NCBI GenBank assembly: GCA_025355005.1 | Contig: JANXLV010000371.1 | Location: forward strand, 1-41,692 | Source: Myxococcales bacterium | Lineage (GTDB): Bacteria; Myxococcota_A; Polyangia; Polyangiales; Polyangiaceae | Reading direction: 5' to 3' | DNA length: 41,692 bases | In this document: piece by piece, positions 7,842-16,491 of the stretch | How the letters are laid out: each line of letters opens with the position of its first letter | Numbering within the stretch: position 1 is the stretch's first letter | Program-made: the position numbers and the translations under genes | The notes under the pieces: model-generated | Told to the model about the DNA's origin: nothing | Database searches by the model: none | The model's input: the letters and a program-made list of their open reading frames with translations, nothing else

Positions 7842-8174
7842 GGGGCACCTTTTCGGTAGGGCCCGCAGTCCGGGCTCCTTGGATAGAACTCACGAGGTGC
7901 AGCCGATATGCCATCCCGCGTGTGTCTGCCATTTCGACGTCCGGTACAGGCGAAAGGTTTCCGATTTTTCTCCACCCAATCAAGCTTTTGCGTACGTCCG
8001 CGTCCCACGACGGCGGACGATTCCTACATGGCGGGAACCAGGGACCAACCATGCCGATTCATGCCGCAAGTTTTTCCCGGCATGGACGGCGCTGCCATGC
8101 CTCCGAGTCTTCGCACTGCTGCGCACACTCCGCGCTTGCTGAATGAAAACCGATGCGCGATGGTCGGGGCAGCG
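7842..8174. promoter_or_regulatory. Divergent intergenic region with repeated CATGCCG elements
   Basis: About 330 bp with no credible gene. Two inverted repeats stand out. CGTCCGC/GCGGACG lies at 7996-8002 and 8014-8020. CATGCCG (8060-8066) pairs with CGGCATG (8078-8084). A further direct copy of CATGCCG at 8050-8056 is exactly 10 bp from the next, one helical turn. This arrangement suggests a multi-site operator for the PilZ gene, the lipoprotein gene or both. Confidence 0.4.
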
Positions 8175-8867
8175 ATGCGAACAACGTCCATGTCAATCCT
8201 GGGAGGCGCGCTTGTTGCCGCGCTCACGCTTCTCGGATGCAAGGATCCGAGCGTCTCGATGAGCGAGGGCACGCGCGAGTACACGCCGGCCGACTACCCT
8301 CAGGTCCTCAAGCGGTGGACGCGCTCGGAGAGCCTCATCTCTATCGCAGAGCTCGACGACTTGCTCACGGTCACTGCCACGTACGAGTCGTGGGACTTCA
8401 GGTGGGCGTACGTCGTCCGCTACGCGGAGGACTATCGCCTCACGGTCGATCAGCGCCGCAGCCTGCTGAACCGCACGCTGACGGAGACGCAGGACGGTCA
8501 CCGCTTCTATCTCGCTCTCTACGGCACCACGCGTCGCGGTGTAGATCTGTCGCGTCCCACCAGCGGGTGGATCGTGCGCCTCATCGACGATGATGGAAAC
8601 GAGACCGCGCCCACCTCGATCGAGGCCATCGCGAAGCCCGGCGCGATCGAGCGGACGTACTTCCCTTACACGACGCCGTTCCGCACTGTGCTGCGCGTGA
8701 AGTTCCCGCTCACGAACGGAGACGGGCGACCGACGATCTCACCGCGCGCAAAGTGGTTCGGACTTCGCCTGGCAGGCGCCGAAGGCTACGAGGAGCTTCA
8801 CTGGGAGCTCGGCACGCAGACCGAGAAGCGCGCAGCGTTCGGCTACACCGAGTCCGCTGTTCGCTGA
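8175..8867 (+). CDS. Predicted lipoprotein, unknown family
   Basis: 230 aa. MRTTSMSILGGALVAALTLLGCKDP is a lipoprotein signal with lipobox LLGC, so the protein is expected to be membrane-anchored. The mature part is a mixed polar domain (WTRSESLISIAELDDLLTVTATYESWDFRWAYV...) with many aromatic residues and strands and no repeats. I do not recognise the family. An in-frame ATG at 8160 could add five residues. The longer upstream reading frame to 7908 lacks coding character. It is convergent with the gene that stops at 8888. Confidence 0.75.
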   Translation: MRTTSMSILGGALVAALTLLGCKDPSVSMSEGTREYTPADYPQVLKRWTRSESLISIAELDDLLTVTATYESWDFRWAYVVRYAEDYRLTVDQRRSLLNRTLTETQDGHRFYLALYGTTRRGVDLSRPTSGWIVRLIDDDGNETAPTSIEAIAKPGAIERTYFPYTTPFRTVLRVKFPLTNGDGRPTISPRAKWFGLRLAGAEGYEELHWELGTQTEKRAAFGYTESAVR

Positions 8868-8887
8868 CGCGAGGGGGGCTCAGGGGC

Positions 8888-10627
8888 TCAGAGGCTCGCG
8901 AGGATCTCGAGCAGCGGCGGGCAGGTCATCAGCAGCTCCTGCGCGGCCTTGCGGTCGCACGAGAGCACGAGCGCGCCAGACTCCGCGGCGCGCGCTTCCG
9001 CCTGCGCCTTCGGGGTGCCTCCGACCACTGCGCCCGGGAAGATGAAATCGCCAGGGCCGAGCGTGCCCATCACCGCGCCGTCCTTCACGAGCTCGATCGT
9101 CCCGGCGCCTACGACGAAGAGTCCGGGCACGATCTTGCCCGCCGGAAACAGCACGTCGCCAGCGCCAAGGCTGTGTACGGCGAGGCGCGCCGTCACGATG
9201 CCACGCAGCGTCGGATCAAGACGCGCTCCGAACGTTCCGATGGTGACACCGACGGCGGCGAGCACGGGATCCGCGGATGCGCGCAGATCGTCCTCGACCC
9301 AGGGACAGCCCTTCATGATCGGACCGATGTCGTCCCGCGACCACACCGCGACCTCCGTCCCGCTACCGGTGCCAGTGCCGAGGAGACGCATGGGTACGTC
9401 GGACTCGATGGAGCCGCGACCGTAGAGCACGTGGCCCGTCGGCAAGCGAACGGCGGGCGCATCCACTCCGTGCGCAGCGACGTCGACGTCGCCACCGAGC
9501 ACGATCGCGAGGGCGAAGCTCGGGATCTCCGCGCCCTCCTTCAGCGACATCACGAACGCGGACTTCTGCAGCGTCTCGCGCAGGTCGTCGGGGAGATCCG
9601 CGAAGGCCTCGAACGCCTCGATTGAAAGCTCCGCACGCGGGGTCAAGCTCTCGCGACCCGGATCATCAGCGGTGGTGAGGGAGGCGTCTTCGGCGCTGGG
9701 CTCACCGGGCTCCGATGGCGCGGGCGCGCGCGGCGGCTCATCGCCTGGCTCCGACGGCTCGTCCACTGGCAGCTCACCGGTGGGAGTGCCGTCGGGGATA
9801 GGTGTGCTCGCCGCCTCGCGGGAAGGTGGTAACCCGGCCATCGCGTCGATGTCCGTCATGCTGGGGTTGCGACGGATGGAGATGTTCGCGCTGGCCGTGC
9901 GAACCTCCGTGCCCAAGCTGCCGGGCGGCACCGTGACGATCTCGCCGTCACCGACGGACATCGGTGGCAGTGACTCGACCGATGCCACCGCGGGCGCCTC
10001 GTCCCCCATCTGCACGACTTCGGAGCGTGCGTTCGTGTTCGCGCGCACGGCGAAGCGACCGCTGTCGGTGCGGCGCCCGGGCGGCTCGTCGGGTGCTGTC
10101 GCGGTTGGGAGCGCCATCGGTGGCGCAGGGGTGACTCCGGGCATCCCCGATGGCGGGGGCGGCTCATCGAGCGGGATCGATGGCGGCGCGACCTTCGGCG
10201 GAGCGGGCTTGCGCGGCGGGAGCGGCGGCGGCTTGTTGGGAGCGGCGTCTCGACTCGCGCCCGCCTTCGCTACTGGCTTCGGAAACGACGGAGCCAGCTG
10301 CACCGGCAGCGGAGCCGGCGCTGCGACTTGCATCACGACAGGCGGGGGGGGCCCTGGAGCAAACGCGGGCGCGGAGGGCTCGTCGGTCACGACGTCGATC
10401 TCGATCGATCTGTCCGGGCTCTTCAGCTGATCGGAGAGGTCGGCGGCGATCTTGGAGAGCTCGAGGGCACGCTCGTCGAGCTCGGCTTCTCCCGCTGCGG
10501 TCGCGGCGCGTCGAAGCCACACGATCGCATCGGAGCGCTCATCGCGCTTCCAGAGCGTCTCTGCGGTTTGGAGCGCCCAAACGACGTCTTCCGGATCGCT
10601 AGGCAGGACCTGCGGAATGGCGGCCAT
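8888..10627 (-). CDS. Large protein with C-terminal cyclic-nucleotide-binding-like domains and Pro-rich linker
   Basis: 579 aa. The N-terminal ~60 residues are helical (ALQTAETLWKRDERSDAIVWLRRAA), like a TPR pair. A long Pro/Ser/Glu-rich low-complexity linker (roughly residues 75-325) follows. The C-terminal ~250 residues contain two CNB-like modules; the second (GDVLFPAGKIVPGLFVVGAG, then a stretch with MGTLGPGDFIFP) shows the typical cupin-like pattern of cNMP-binding domains. No DNA-binding domain is visible, so it is not a normal CRP regulator. The start at 10627 (MAAIPQVLPSDP) replaces a longer one. Last of three minus-strand genes. An eight-G run (10344-10351) encodes part of the proline stretch. 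Confidence 0.72.
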   Translation of the reverse strand: MAAIPQVLPSDPEDVVWALQTAETLWKRDERSDAIVWLRRAATAAGEAELDERALELSKIAADLSDQLKSPDRSIEIDVVTDEPSAPAFAPGPPPPVVMQVAAPAPLPVQLAPSFPKPVAKAGASRDAAPNKPPPLPPRKPAPPKVAPPSIPLDEPPPPSGMPGVTPAPPMALPTATAPDEPPGRRTDSGRFAVRANTNARSEVVQMGDEAPAVASVESLPPMSVGDGEIVTVPPGSLGTEVRTASANISIRRNPSMTDIDAMAGLPPSREAASTPIPDGTPTGELPVDEPSEPGDEPPRAPAPSEPGEPSAEDASLTTADDPGRESLTPRAELSIEAFEAFADLPDDLRETLQKSAFVMSLKEGAEIPSFALAIVLGGDVDVAAHGVDAPAVRLPTGHVLYGRGSIESDVPMRLLGTGTGSGTEVAVWSRDDIGPIMKGCPWVEDDLRASADPVLAAVGVTIGTFGARLDPTLRGIVTARLAVHSLGAGDVLFPAGKIVPGLFVVGAGTIELVKDGAVMGTLGPGDFIFPGAVVGGTPKAQAEARAAESGALVLSCDRKAAQELLMTCPPLLEILASL

Positions 10628-10691
10628 TCGTCGTACGAGGTGTACCACGAAGCAGGGGAGCATCGCCCAAATCTCCGCAATTCCAGAAAGC

Positions 10692-11969
10692 TTATGGAAG
10701 TAGTCTGGTGACGGTGCCGTCCTCGCTGCCGACGATCAGGCTGCCATCCCCGAGCATCGTCACGGGAGCATCCACGTCACCCTGCGTCGAATACGAGAAG
10801 ATCGGCGCGCCGCTAGCGGACAGGCCCAGCACCCGATCATCCTGCGTGCCGAAATAGAGCGAGCCCGCATCATCCTCGAGAGGCGAGCCCCAGATGCCGA
10901 AGTCCTTCGCGCCGGTGCCCTGGATCTCGAACGCGCCCAGCAGCGTGCCCTTCTCGGAGATGCGCACCACACGCGGGACCGGACCAAACGTCCCCACCAC
11001 GACGTCACCGCTCCGTGTCACGGTTACGCCGCCGCGGACGTAGCCTGACACCTTCGTGCGCCACACGATCTCCCCGCCGCGTCCCACGCGGACGACCTCA
11101 CCGCCATCCGTACCCACGACGAGCGACCCGTCGTCCATCACTGCGGGAGCGCAGTCCACGTCCGCGCCGAGGTCGATCACAGCGAAAGGCGTGAGCCCCT
11201 TGCCCAGGATGTAGAGCTTGTCGTCCTGCGCGCCGAACGCGATGCGTCCGTCAGGGAGCCAGGTGGGTGCAGAATACACCTTCTTCCGCGCACGGAATCG
11301 CGCGGCGACGTCCCCGCCCTTGCGGAGCGCATAGACGGTGTCTCCAGCGGCGAAGATCACCAGCGCATCCTGGCCCGGCGGCAGCACGAGCGGCGCCACG
11401 TCGGCCTCACCTTCGACATCGAGCTTGTAGAGCATCTGCCCCGCGGGAGAGATCGCGAAGAAGCTCTTCTTGTCGCTCCCGACATAGATGGTGCCGTCAT
11501 CTGCGATCGCCGGCGCGCCATAGGCACGATCCCCGAGCGCGAAGGACCACTTCTTTTCTCCGCTCAGCGTGAGCGCGACAAGCAGCCCCTCCAGCGTGAC
11601 GGCGTACAGCGTCTGACCATCCGGCGACGCGACGACTTGTGCGGCGACCGGACCACCGACCTTCGTCTGGAAGCCGACGGACACGCGAGCAGGCCCGATG
11701 CCCTTCGCGCGGTGCCGTCGCTGCGGGTCACCGTGGAAGGTCGTGGCCGGACCTCCCGGAACCGACGCATCGGCCGCGAACGGTGTCTGCGCCCATCGCG
11801 CCGAAACGGAGGCGAGCGGCCCAGCGGTCGTCGTGGTGATCGCACCCGACGGCGATGCGGGACGCGACCGCTCCATCACGACCTTGCGCGCCACGAGCGC
11901 TGCAGTGGCCACGACGAGCGCGGCGAGCGGCACGCCGGACCAGACGCGCCGCTTCACTTGTCCGGCCAC
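10692..11969 (-). CDS. Membrane-anchored PQQ-type beta-propeller repeat protein
   Basis: 425 aa. An N-terminal anchor (residues ~12-27, SGVPLAALVVATAALVA) is followed by a Thr/Ala/Pro linker. About seven repeated blades then end in patterns like DDGTIYVGSDKKSFFAI, PDGRIAFGAQDDKLYIL and DGSLVVGTDGGEVVRV, the PQQ-like/BamB-like propeller style. Such propellers usually serve as protein-interaction scaffolds on the periplasmic side; no catalytic residues are evident. The GTG start at 11969 lies 6 bp after the stop of the upstream small gene, supporting co-transcription; the next gene follows 64 bp later. Confidence 0.85.
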   Translation of the reverse strand: MAGQVKRRVWSGVPLAALVVATAALVARKVVMERSRPASPSGAITTTTAGPLASVSARWAQTPFAADASVPGGPATTFHGDPQRRHRAKGIGPARVSVGFQTKVGGPVAAQVVASPDGQTLYAVTLEGLLVALTLSGEKKWSFALGDRAYGAPAIADDGTIYVGSDKKSFFAISPAGQMLYKLDVEGEADVAPLVLPPGQDALVIFAAGDTVYALRKGGDVAARFRARKKVYSAPTWLPDGRIAFGAQDDKLYILGKGLTPFAVIDLGADVDCAPAVMDDGSLVVGTDGGEVVRVGRGGEIVWRTKVSGYVRGGVTVTRSGDVVVGTFGPVPRVVRISEKGTLLGAFEIQGTGAKDFGIWGSPLEDDAGSLYFGTQDDRVLGLSASGAPIFSYSTQGDVDAPVTMLGDGSLIVGSEDGTVTRLLP

Positions 11970-11975
11970 GAACGC

Positions 11976-12314
11976 TCAGCGCGCTTTACGGCCGGCCTTT
12001 CGGCCATCGAGGTCAGTCTTCTGATTTGCGCCAGCGTGCGCATGCTGCGCTCTTGCTGCGCGCGTATCATGATGCGCGCGCGCTTCGGCTACGCCGAGCG
12101 CATGCGCGATCTCGCCGGGCATGCGGCGCGCCAGCCATCCGATCAGCGTGAGGCCCGCCGTACGCGTGCTCTCCGGCATGAGGGGCTCGCGCAGGAGCTT
12201 GGAAATCTCGCCGATCAACCTGGTGCGCTCGCACTCGTTCGGGATGGGAGAGTTGCCCTCTCCGCACTCGAAGATCCCGGACTTTGGATGTTTGCGCTCG
12301 GTCGAATCGGTCAT
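11976..12314 (-). CDS. Small conserved-looking protein (112 aa), unknown function
   Basis: Begins MTDSTERKHPKSGIFECGEG. The middle is helical (ECERTRLIGEISKLLREPLMPESTRTAGLTLIGWLARRM) and the C-terminal tail is His/Ala/Lys-rich and basic. There is no signal peptide or TM helix. The start at 12314 is chosen because upstream codons are Arg/Pro-rich and lack coding pattern. Its stop lies 6 bp before the propeller gene, so it probably heads that operon. I recognise no family. Confidence 0.55.
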   Translation of the reverse strand: MTDSTERKHPKSGIFECGEGNSPIPNECERTRLIGEISKLLREPLMPESTRTAGLTLIGWLARRMPGEIAHALGVAEARAHHDTRAARAQHAHAGANQKTDLDGRKAGRKAR

Positions 12315-12419
12315 GGTCAGGCTGCCATCACTCAAACGCGGGGGTACTCCTTTGGGCGTCGGGAGCGGTAGTTCTAGGGGATTTCCGCGTTCGCGCAAGG
12401 TGCTTCGCCGCGTTTTTCG

Positions 12420-12447
12420 TTGACGTCGCAAAGTCACGGAATATCTG
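12420..12447 (+). promoter_or_regulatory. Candidate promoter for the MerR-hydrolase pair
   Basis: TTGACG (12420-12425), a 16-nt spacer and TATCTG (12442-12447) lie on the plus strand about 115 bp before the GTG of the MerR gene. The 249-bp divergent gap also serves the minus-strand gene starting at 12314. Support is only from consensus similarity. Confidence 0.35.
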
Positions 12448-12563
12448 CCCAATTCCCGTGAACTCAGGGATGCGCATGCAGAATACACGAACGTGCTGGT
12501 CTGCCGAAGAAACCGGCTCGGTTCTCTCCGGGAGGCCGCCGGTGGTCATAGTATGGGACGAGC

Positions 12564-13349
12564 GTGGAGTATCGAGTGGAGGAGCTTGCGCGGAAGGCGC
12601 GGACGACAGTTCGCAACATCCGCGCGTACCAGGAGCGGGGACTCCTGGCGACGCCGCGGCGCCAGGGTCGGCTCGCGTACTACGACGATGCGCATCTGGC
12701 CCGGCTTCGGCTCATCGGCGCGCTGCTCTCGCGCGGCTACTCGCTCGGGAGCATCCACGACCTCCTCGCTTCGTGGGAGAGCGGCAGCGATCTGCGCGAC
12801 GTGCTCGGCCTGACGGCAGCCATCACCAGCCCGTTCGCGAAGGAGACGGCGGAGACACTCACGCTCGCAGAGGTCGCTGAGCTGTTCGGCACGGCGGACC
12901 CCACGGCGCTCGCAGCGGCGATCGAACTCGGGCTGTTCGAGCTGTCGGGCGCAACCCTTGTCGCACCGAGCATGCGCCTGGTGCGCGTGGGCGCCGAGCT
13001 GCATCGCGCCGGCATCCCTCTGCATGCGCTGCTCGCCGAGCTATCCAAGCTGCGCGCAGGCGTGAATCAGATCGCGGAAGGGTTCGTGGCGCTCGTGTCC
13101 TCGCACGTGCTCGCCCAGGTGGACTTCGGCGATCTCCAAGGTGAGGACGCGCGCCGGCTGCAGAAGTTCGTGGAGCGCGTCCGGCCCATGGCGGAGCTCG
13201 CGGTGGACACCATGCTCGCGCAGGCACTCGACCGGCTCGTGCAGCGCGAGCTCGCGGACCGGCTGGCCGGCGGGCGAAAGAAGGCAGCTGCGCCGCACCG
13301 ACGGCCCGAACGAAAGGGTGAAAAACGCCGCAAACAGGCGCGCGCTTGA
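12564..13349 (+). CDS. MerR-family transcriptional regulator
   Basis: 261 aa. The N-terminal winged helix (YRVEELARKARTTVRNIRAYQERGLLATPRRQGRLAYY) and following LARLRLIGALLSRGYSLGSIHDLL are typical MerR. The C-terminal ~170 residues form a helical effector domain without a metal-binding Cys cluster, so the inducer is more likely organic than metal. The extreme C-terminus is Lys/Arg-rich. The start is GTG 12564. It is followed after 36 bp by the PF10118 protein, its most likely target and operon partner. Bacteria often pair such hydrolase-like proteins with a one-component regulator. Confidence 0.92.
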   Translation: MEYRVEELARKARTTVRNIRAYQERGLLATPRRQGRLAYYDDAHLARLRLIGALLSRGYSLGSIHDLLASWESGSDLRDVLGLTAAITSPFAKETAETLTLAEVAELFGTADPTALAAAIELGLFELSGATLVAPSMRLVRVGAELHRAGIPLHALLAELSKLRAGVNQIAEGFVALVSSHVLAQVDFGDLQGEDARRLQKFVERVRPMAELAVDTMLAQALDRLVQRELADRLAGGRKKAAAPHRRPERKGEKRRKQARA

Positions 13350-13385
13350 CGATACCATCAACCGATGTAACGATTACACTCAGCG

Positions 13386-14222
13386 ATGAACATGCAGTCG
13401 AGCCCGAAGGGCGCCCCCAAGATCCAGGTCCGTGACCGTCGGTTCGATACGTCGGCGGCGCGCGTGCCCCGCCACTGGCTCGGTGGTCGCAAGGCGGTCA
13501 CGCGCTTCATGGACAACCTGTCCATCTTCTTTCCTGCTGGTGAGCGCTTCTTCGTTGCCTCCGTGCGCGCACACGAGAAGAAGGTAGAGGATCCGGAGCT
13601 CCTCGCGGCGGTGCGCGCGTTCGTCGGGCAGGAGGGTATCCACACGCGTGAGCACCTCCGGTACAACGAGATGCTGCGCGCCCAGGGTCTACCCATCTCC
13701 GAGATGGAGGAGCGCGTTCGTCGCCTCCTCTCGCGCGTCACGAAGTGGACCCCACGTCGGCGACAGCTGGCCGTCACGTGCGCGCTGGAGCACTTCACGG
13801 CGCTCCTCGGACACGTCCTCCTCGAAGACGACGACATGGCGGACGCAGCACCAGAGATGGCGGCGCTGTGGCAGTGGCATGCCGCGGAAGAGAACGAGCA
13901 CAAGGCGGTCGCGTTCGATCTCTACCGCGCGGTGGGCGGGCGCTACCGCGAGCGCGTCCTCGTGATGCTCGGGGCGACGGTCATCTTCTGGCTCAAGGTC
14001 GCCGAGCACCAGGTGCGACTCATGAGCGCCGACGACACCTTGCTCGACCCGCGAGAGTGGGCGGACCTGGCGAGCTTTCTCTTCGTGTCGCCAGGCCCAC
14101 TGCGGCGGCTCGCCATTCCATACCTCCACTACATGAGGCCCAGCTTCCACCCGAACGACCTGGACGCAAGCGCGGCGCTCGCGCGCTTCTACGCTACTTG
14201 TGCTTCGCCGACGGCGCCGTAG
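13386..14222 (+). CDS. PF10118-type 'predicted metal-dependent hydrolase' with di-iron-like residue pattern
   Basis: 278 aa, soluble. It matches the family annotated as predicted metal-dependent hydrolase (COG3687): HWLGGRKAVTRFMDNLSIFFPAGERFF, then QEGIHTREHLRYN, CALEHFTALL and WHAAEENEHKAVAFD. The conserved acidic and His residues follow a ferritin-type order: E53, E83xxH86, E135 (followed by H136) and E169xxH172, plus H90. That is the ligand pattern of four-helix di-iron proteins, so an oxygenase or oxidase role is a reasonable alternative to hydrolysis. It is the second gene after the MerR regulator. The biochemical substrate is unknown. Confidence 0.85.
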   Translation: MNMQSSPKGAPKIQVRDRRFDTSAARVPRHWLGGRKAVTRFMDNLSIFFPAGERFFVASVRAHEKKVEDPELLAAVRAFVGQEGIHTREHLRYNEMLRAQGLPISEMEERVRRLLSRVTKWTPRRRQLAVTCALEHFTALLGHVLLEDDDMADAAPEMAALWQWHAAEENEHKAVAFDLYRAVGGRYRERVLVMLGATVIFWLKVAEHQVRLMSADDTLLDPREWADLASFLFVSPGPLRRLAIPYLHYMRPSFHPNDLDASAALARFYATCASPTAP

Positions 14223-14329
14223 CGGCCTTCACGGCAACGGACAGGGTCTGGATCGATGAGCGTGGCATTCGCGCCCCGCAGGCGCATGCGTCCCGGTATG
14301 CTCGTTGTCGACCACCAAGGAGATCGTTC

Positions 14330-14662
14330 ATGGCGACCAAGGGACAAGAATTTCGCGCAGAAGAGCAACGCGCCGCGCGCAAGCCGAAGAAGAAGGCGAA
14401 GGCGAAGACCCACAAGAAGGGAGAGCCCATCCGCGCGGCCGACGGACGTATTGGGGAGAAGGCCACGTACGCGCAGGAGCCGAAGCGCGCCGAGGGAGCG
14501 AAGCCGTCGCGCAAGTCGACGCGCAAGAGCGCGAACCGCTCGAAGCCGGACTCCGCGCTGACTCGTCGCGAGGAGGCCCGAAAAACCTCACCGGATGCGC
14601 GGGCACGAAAGTCACGCGCGAACAGCACCAAGGTCCGCGGCTCCGGCGGCAAGAAAATCTGA
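14330..14662 (+). CDS. Small, very basic Lys/Ala-rich protein (110 aa)
   Basis: Starts MATKGQEFRAEEQRAARKPK at ATG 14330, preceded by a strong ribosome-binding site (AAGGAGA, 7 bases upstream). About a third of the residues are Lys or Arg, with Ala, Ser and Thr, and there is no hydrophobic core, so it is probably disordered. The composition resembles histone H1-like or ribosome/nucleic-acid-associated tails, but no domain identifies it. The good RBS and isolated position argue for a real gene despite the low complexity. Confidence 0.65.
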   Translation: MATKGQEFRAEEQRAARKPKKKAKAKTHKKGEPIRAADGRIGEKATYAQEPKRAEGAKPSRKSTRKSANRSKPDSALTRREEARKTSPDARARKSRANSTKVRGSGGKKI

Positions 14663-14733
14663 CGACGCTGGCCACTGACGCGCAGGCTTCTTTTCCCTTC
14701 GTGAGAGCTCCCGCTACGATTCGGTAGGTGGGG

Positions 14734-15504
14734 ATGCTCTCGAGGCTCGGCTGGTGGATCGGGTGCGGCGCGCTGGCGCTTGGCTGCGGTGAACAACCGC
14801 GGCCGATGTCGAGCCACCCGCCGAGCACGCCATCGCAGGCAACCCCCGCTTTCCCGACCAGCGCTGAGCCCGCGGGGGCGCGCGCGCAGGCCGTGCGTGC
14901 ACTCCCGCGTCCCGAAGTCGAGACGACACCTCCACCACAGGCCTCGCCTCCGCCGCCCGACGCGCCGCCCGACGCTCCTCCGCCGCCCGCTCCTCCGCCG
15001 CGACCGCGGTCGCTGACGATCGCGAAGGGCACGCGTGTCCTCATGGTCGGAGACTCGATGGTCTTCTCGGGGCTCGGCTTCTCACTCAAGCGCCTCGTGG
15101 AGCACCGCGGCGCGACGATGACGCTGACCACGCAACGCAACGCGACCACTGTCATGTACAACCACGAGCCTCAGCTGGGGGAGCTGCTCGAGAGCGTGGA
15201 TCCCGACGTCGTGATCATCGCGCTCGGCTCCAATGAGCTCTTCCTGCCGAGCCCCGAGATGCGCGAGGGCGACATCAAGGGCATCGTCTCGATCATCGGC
15301 GAGCGCCCGTGCGTGTGGATCGGCCCCAATCCGTGGGCGATCGAGAAGGGCATGCTCGGGGTGCTGAAGCGCAGCTCCGCGCCCTGTCGCTATTTCGATT
15401 CGAGCAAGCTCACGTTCGAGCACCAGCAGGATGGAGTTCATCCAACGCTCCGCGGCGGCGGAACCTGGGCAAATGCTGTCTGGAAGAAATACTTCGAGCA
15501 CTGA
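14734..15504 (+). CDS. SGNH/GDSL-type hydrolase lipoprotein
   Basis: 256 aa. The signal MLSRLGWWIGCGALALGCGEQ has a lipobox ending in Cys. A Pro/Ala/Ser-rich linker (~residues 20-90) leads to the SGNH fold. Block I is VLMVGDSMVF (nucleophile Ser), block III is IIALGSNELF (Asn) and block V is DGVHPTLRG (Asp and His). DUF459/YrhL-type SGNH proteins modify cell-wall or surface polymers, so an envelope esterase role is plausible. An in-frame GTG at 14728 could be the start instead. It precedes the exported alpha/beta hydrolase by ~93 bp. Confidence 0.85.
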   Translation: MLSRLGWWIGCGALALGCGEQPRPMSSHPPSTPSQATPAFPTSAEPAGARAQAVRALPRPEVETTPPPQASPPPPDAPPDAPPPPAPPPRPRSLTIAKGTRVLMVGDSMVFSGLGFSLKRLVEHRGATMTLTTQRNATTVMYNHEPQLGELLESVDPDVVIIALGSNELFLPSPEMREGDIKGIVSIIGERPCVWIGPNPWAIEKGMLGVLKRSSAPCRYFDSSKLTFEHQQDGVHPTLRGGGTWANAVWKKYFEH

Positions 15505-15597
15505 GCCTTCCGTGCCGACGACCGCTCGGCGTTGATTCGCGACCGCTCGCCCCGGAACGACGGACAGGCCCGGCCTGCGCGTGGGAGCTTACTTTGC

Positions 15598-16422
15598 GTG
15601 AAGCTCACACGTGCGCCGGTCGCGGTCTCGCTCCTCCTCGTCTTGTTCTGGTTCTCGACGTGCGCGTTCGCGTCGGATCGCCATCCGTCGAACGAGGCCA
15701 ACGTTGCGTTGTTCGGGACGCGCGTGCTGGTATCGAACGGAATGCTCCGCGACCCGGACGCGCCACGCGTGGAGGCGGCGATGCGAAGCGCTTACGATCG
15801 CATGCGTGCCGACGAAGAAGATCCGAGCTCGCCGCTCGTCCTCGGGCCCGCACCGTTCTCGCCCGACACGCCGGAGCTGCTCACCTACGCACCGCGAGCA
15901 CTCCACGGCGCGCCCGGCGAGCTCGCAGTCATCTTTCTGCATGGCTACGGAGGACGCTTTGCGCTTCCCTGCTGGCAGGTCGCGCGCGTCGCCGCGCAGA
16001 GCGCCGCGATGACCGCATGTCCGGACGTGGGAACGGAGGGCGCGTGGTGGTCGCCAGAGGGTGAACGCATCGTGCGTGTGACCGTGGCTGCGCTGAAGGC
16101 TGCGGGCTCGAAGCGCATCGTATTGATGGGGCTCTCGAACGGCGGTATCGGTGCGACGCGTCTGGCGGCGCGCATGAAGGGAACCTTCGTGGGGCTCGTT
16201 CTGTTCTCCGGCGCGGACCCGAACGCGGGCGCGGCAGGGATCCCCACGCTGCTGCTGCACGGTCGGCGCGACGCGATGGTCTCGCAAGAGAGCTCGCGAA
16301 TCTACGCCCGCCGGACGACGTCTCGCTTCGTGGATCTGCCCTCGGGGCACTTCGCGATGATGCTGGATGCAGCGACGGTCGATCCGGAGGTAGGCCGCTT
16401 CCTGCGCGCGCACAATCCGTGA
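15598..16422 (+). CDS. Exported alpha/beta hydrolase
   Basis: 274 aa. The GTG at 15598 begins a signal peptide (KLTRAPVAVSLLLVLFWFSTCAFA). The fold elements are AVIFLHGYGG (oxyanion region), the nucleophile elbow GLSNGG, the acid in LLLHGRRDAM and the catalytic His in LPSGHFAMML, all in the right order. It looks like a dienelactone-hydrolase/phospholipase-type serine hydrolase working outside the cytoplasm. Substrate unknown. A neighbour of the SGNH lipoprotein, suggesting a small group of secreted esterases. Confidence 0.85.
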   Translation: MKLTRAPVAVSLLLVLFWFSTCAFASDRHPSNEANVALFGTRVLVSNGMLRDPDAPRVEAAMRSAYDRMRADEEDPSSPLVLGPAPFSPDTPELLTYAPRALHGAPGELAVIFLHGYGGRFALPCWQVARVAAQSAAMTACPDVGTEGAWWSPEGERIVRVTVAALKAAGSKRIVLMGLSNGGIGATRLAARMKGTFVGLVLFSGADPNAGAAGIPTLLLHGRRDAMVSQESSRIYARRTTSRFVDLPSGHFAMMLDAATVDPEVGRFLRAHNP

Positions 16423-16491
16423 CCCGGCACGCTCGCCGCGCGACGTTTCACCCTGGTGCGGCCCTGCGTTGTCGACCTATGGTTCGCGTCG

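Noticed and set aside
8888..10627. CRP/FNR-type transcription factor
   Set aside because: The CNB-like modules are present but there is no helix-turn-helix after them; the C-terminus ends within the CNB region.
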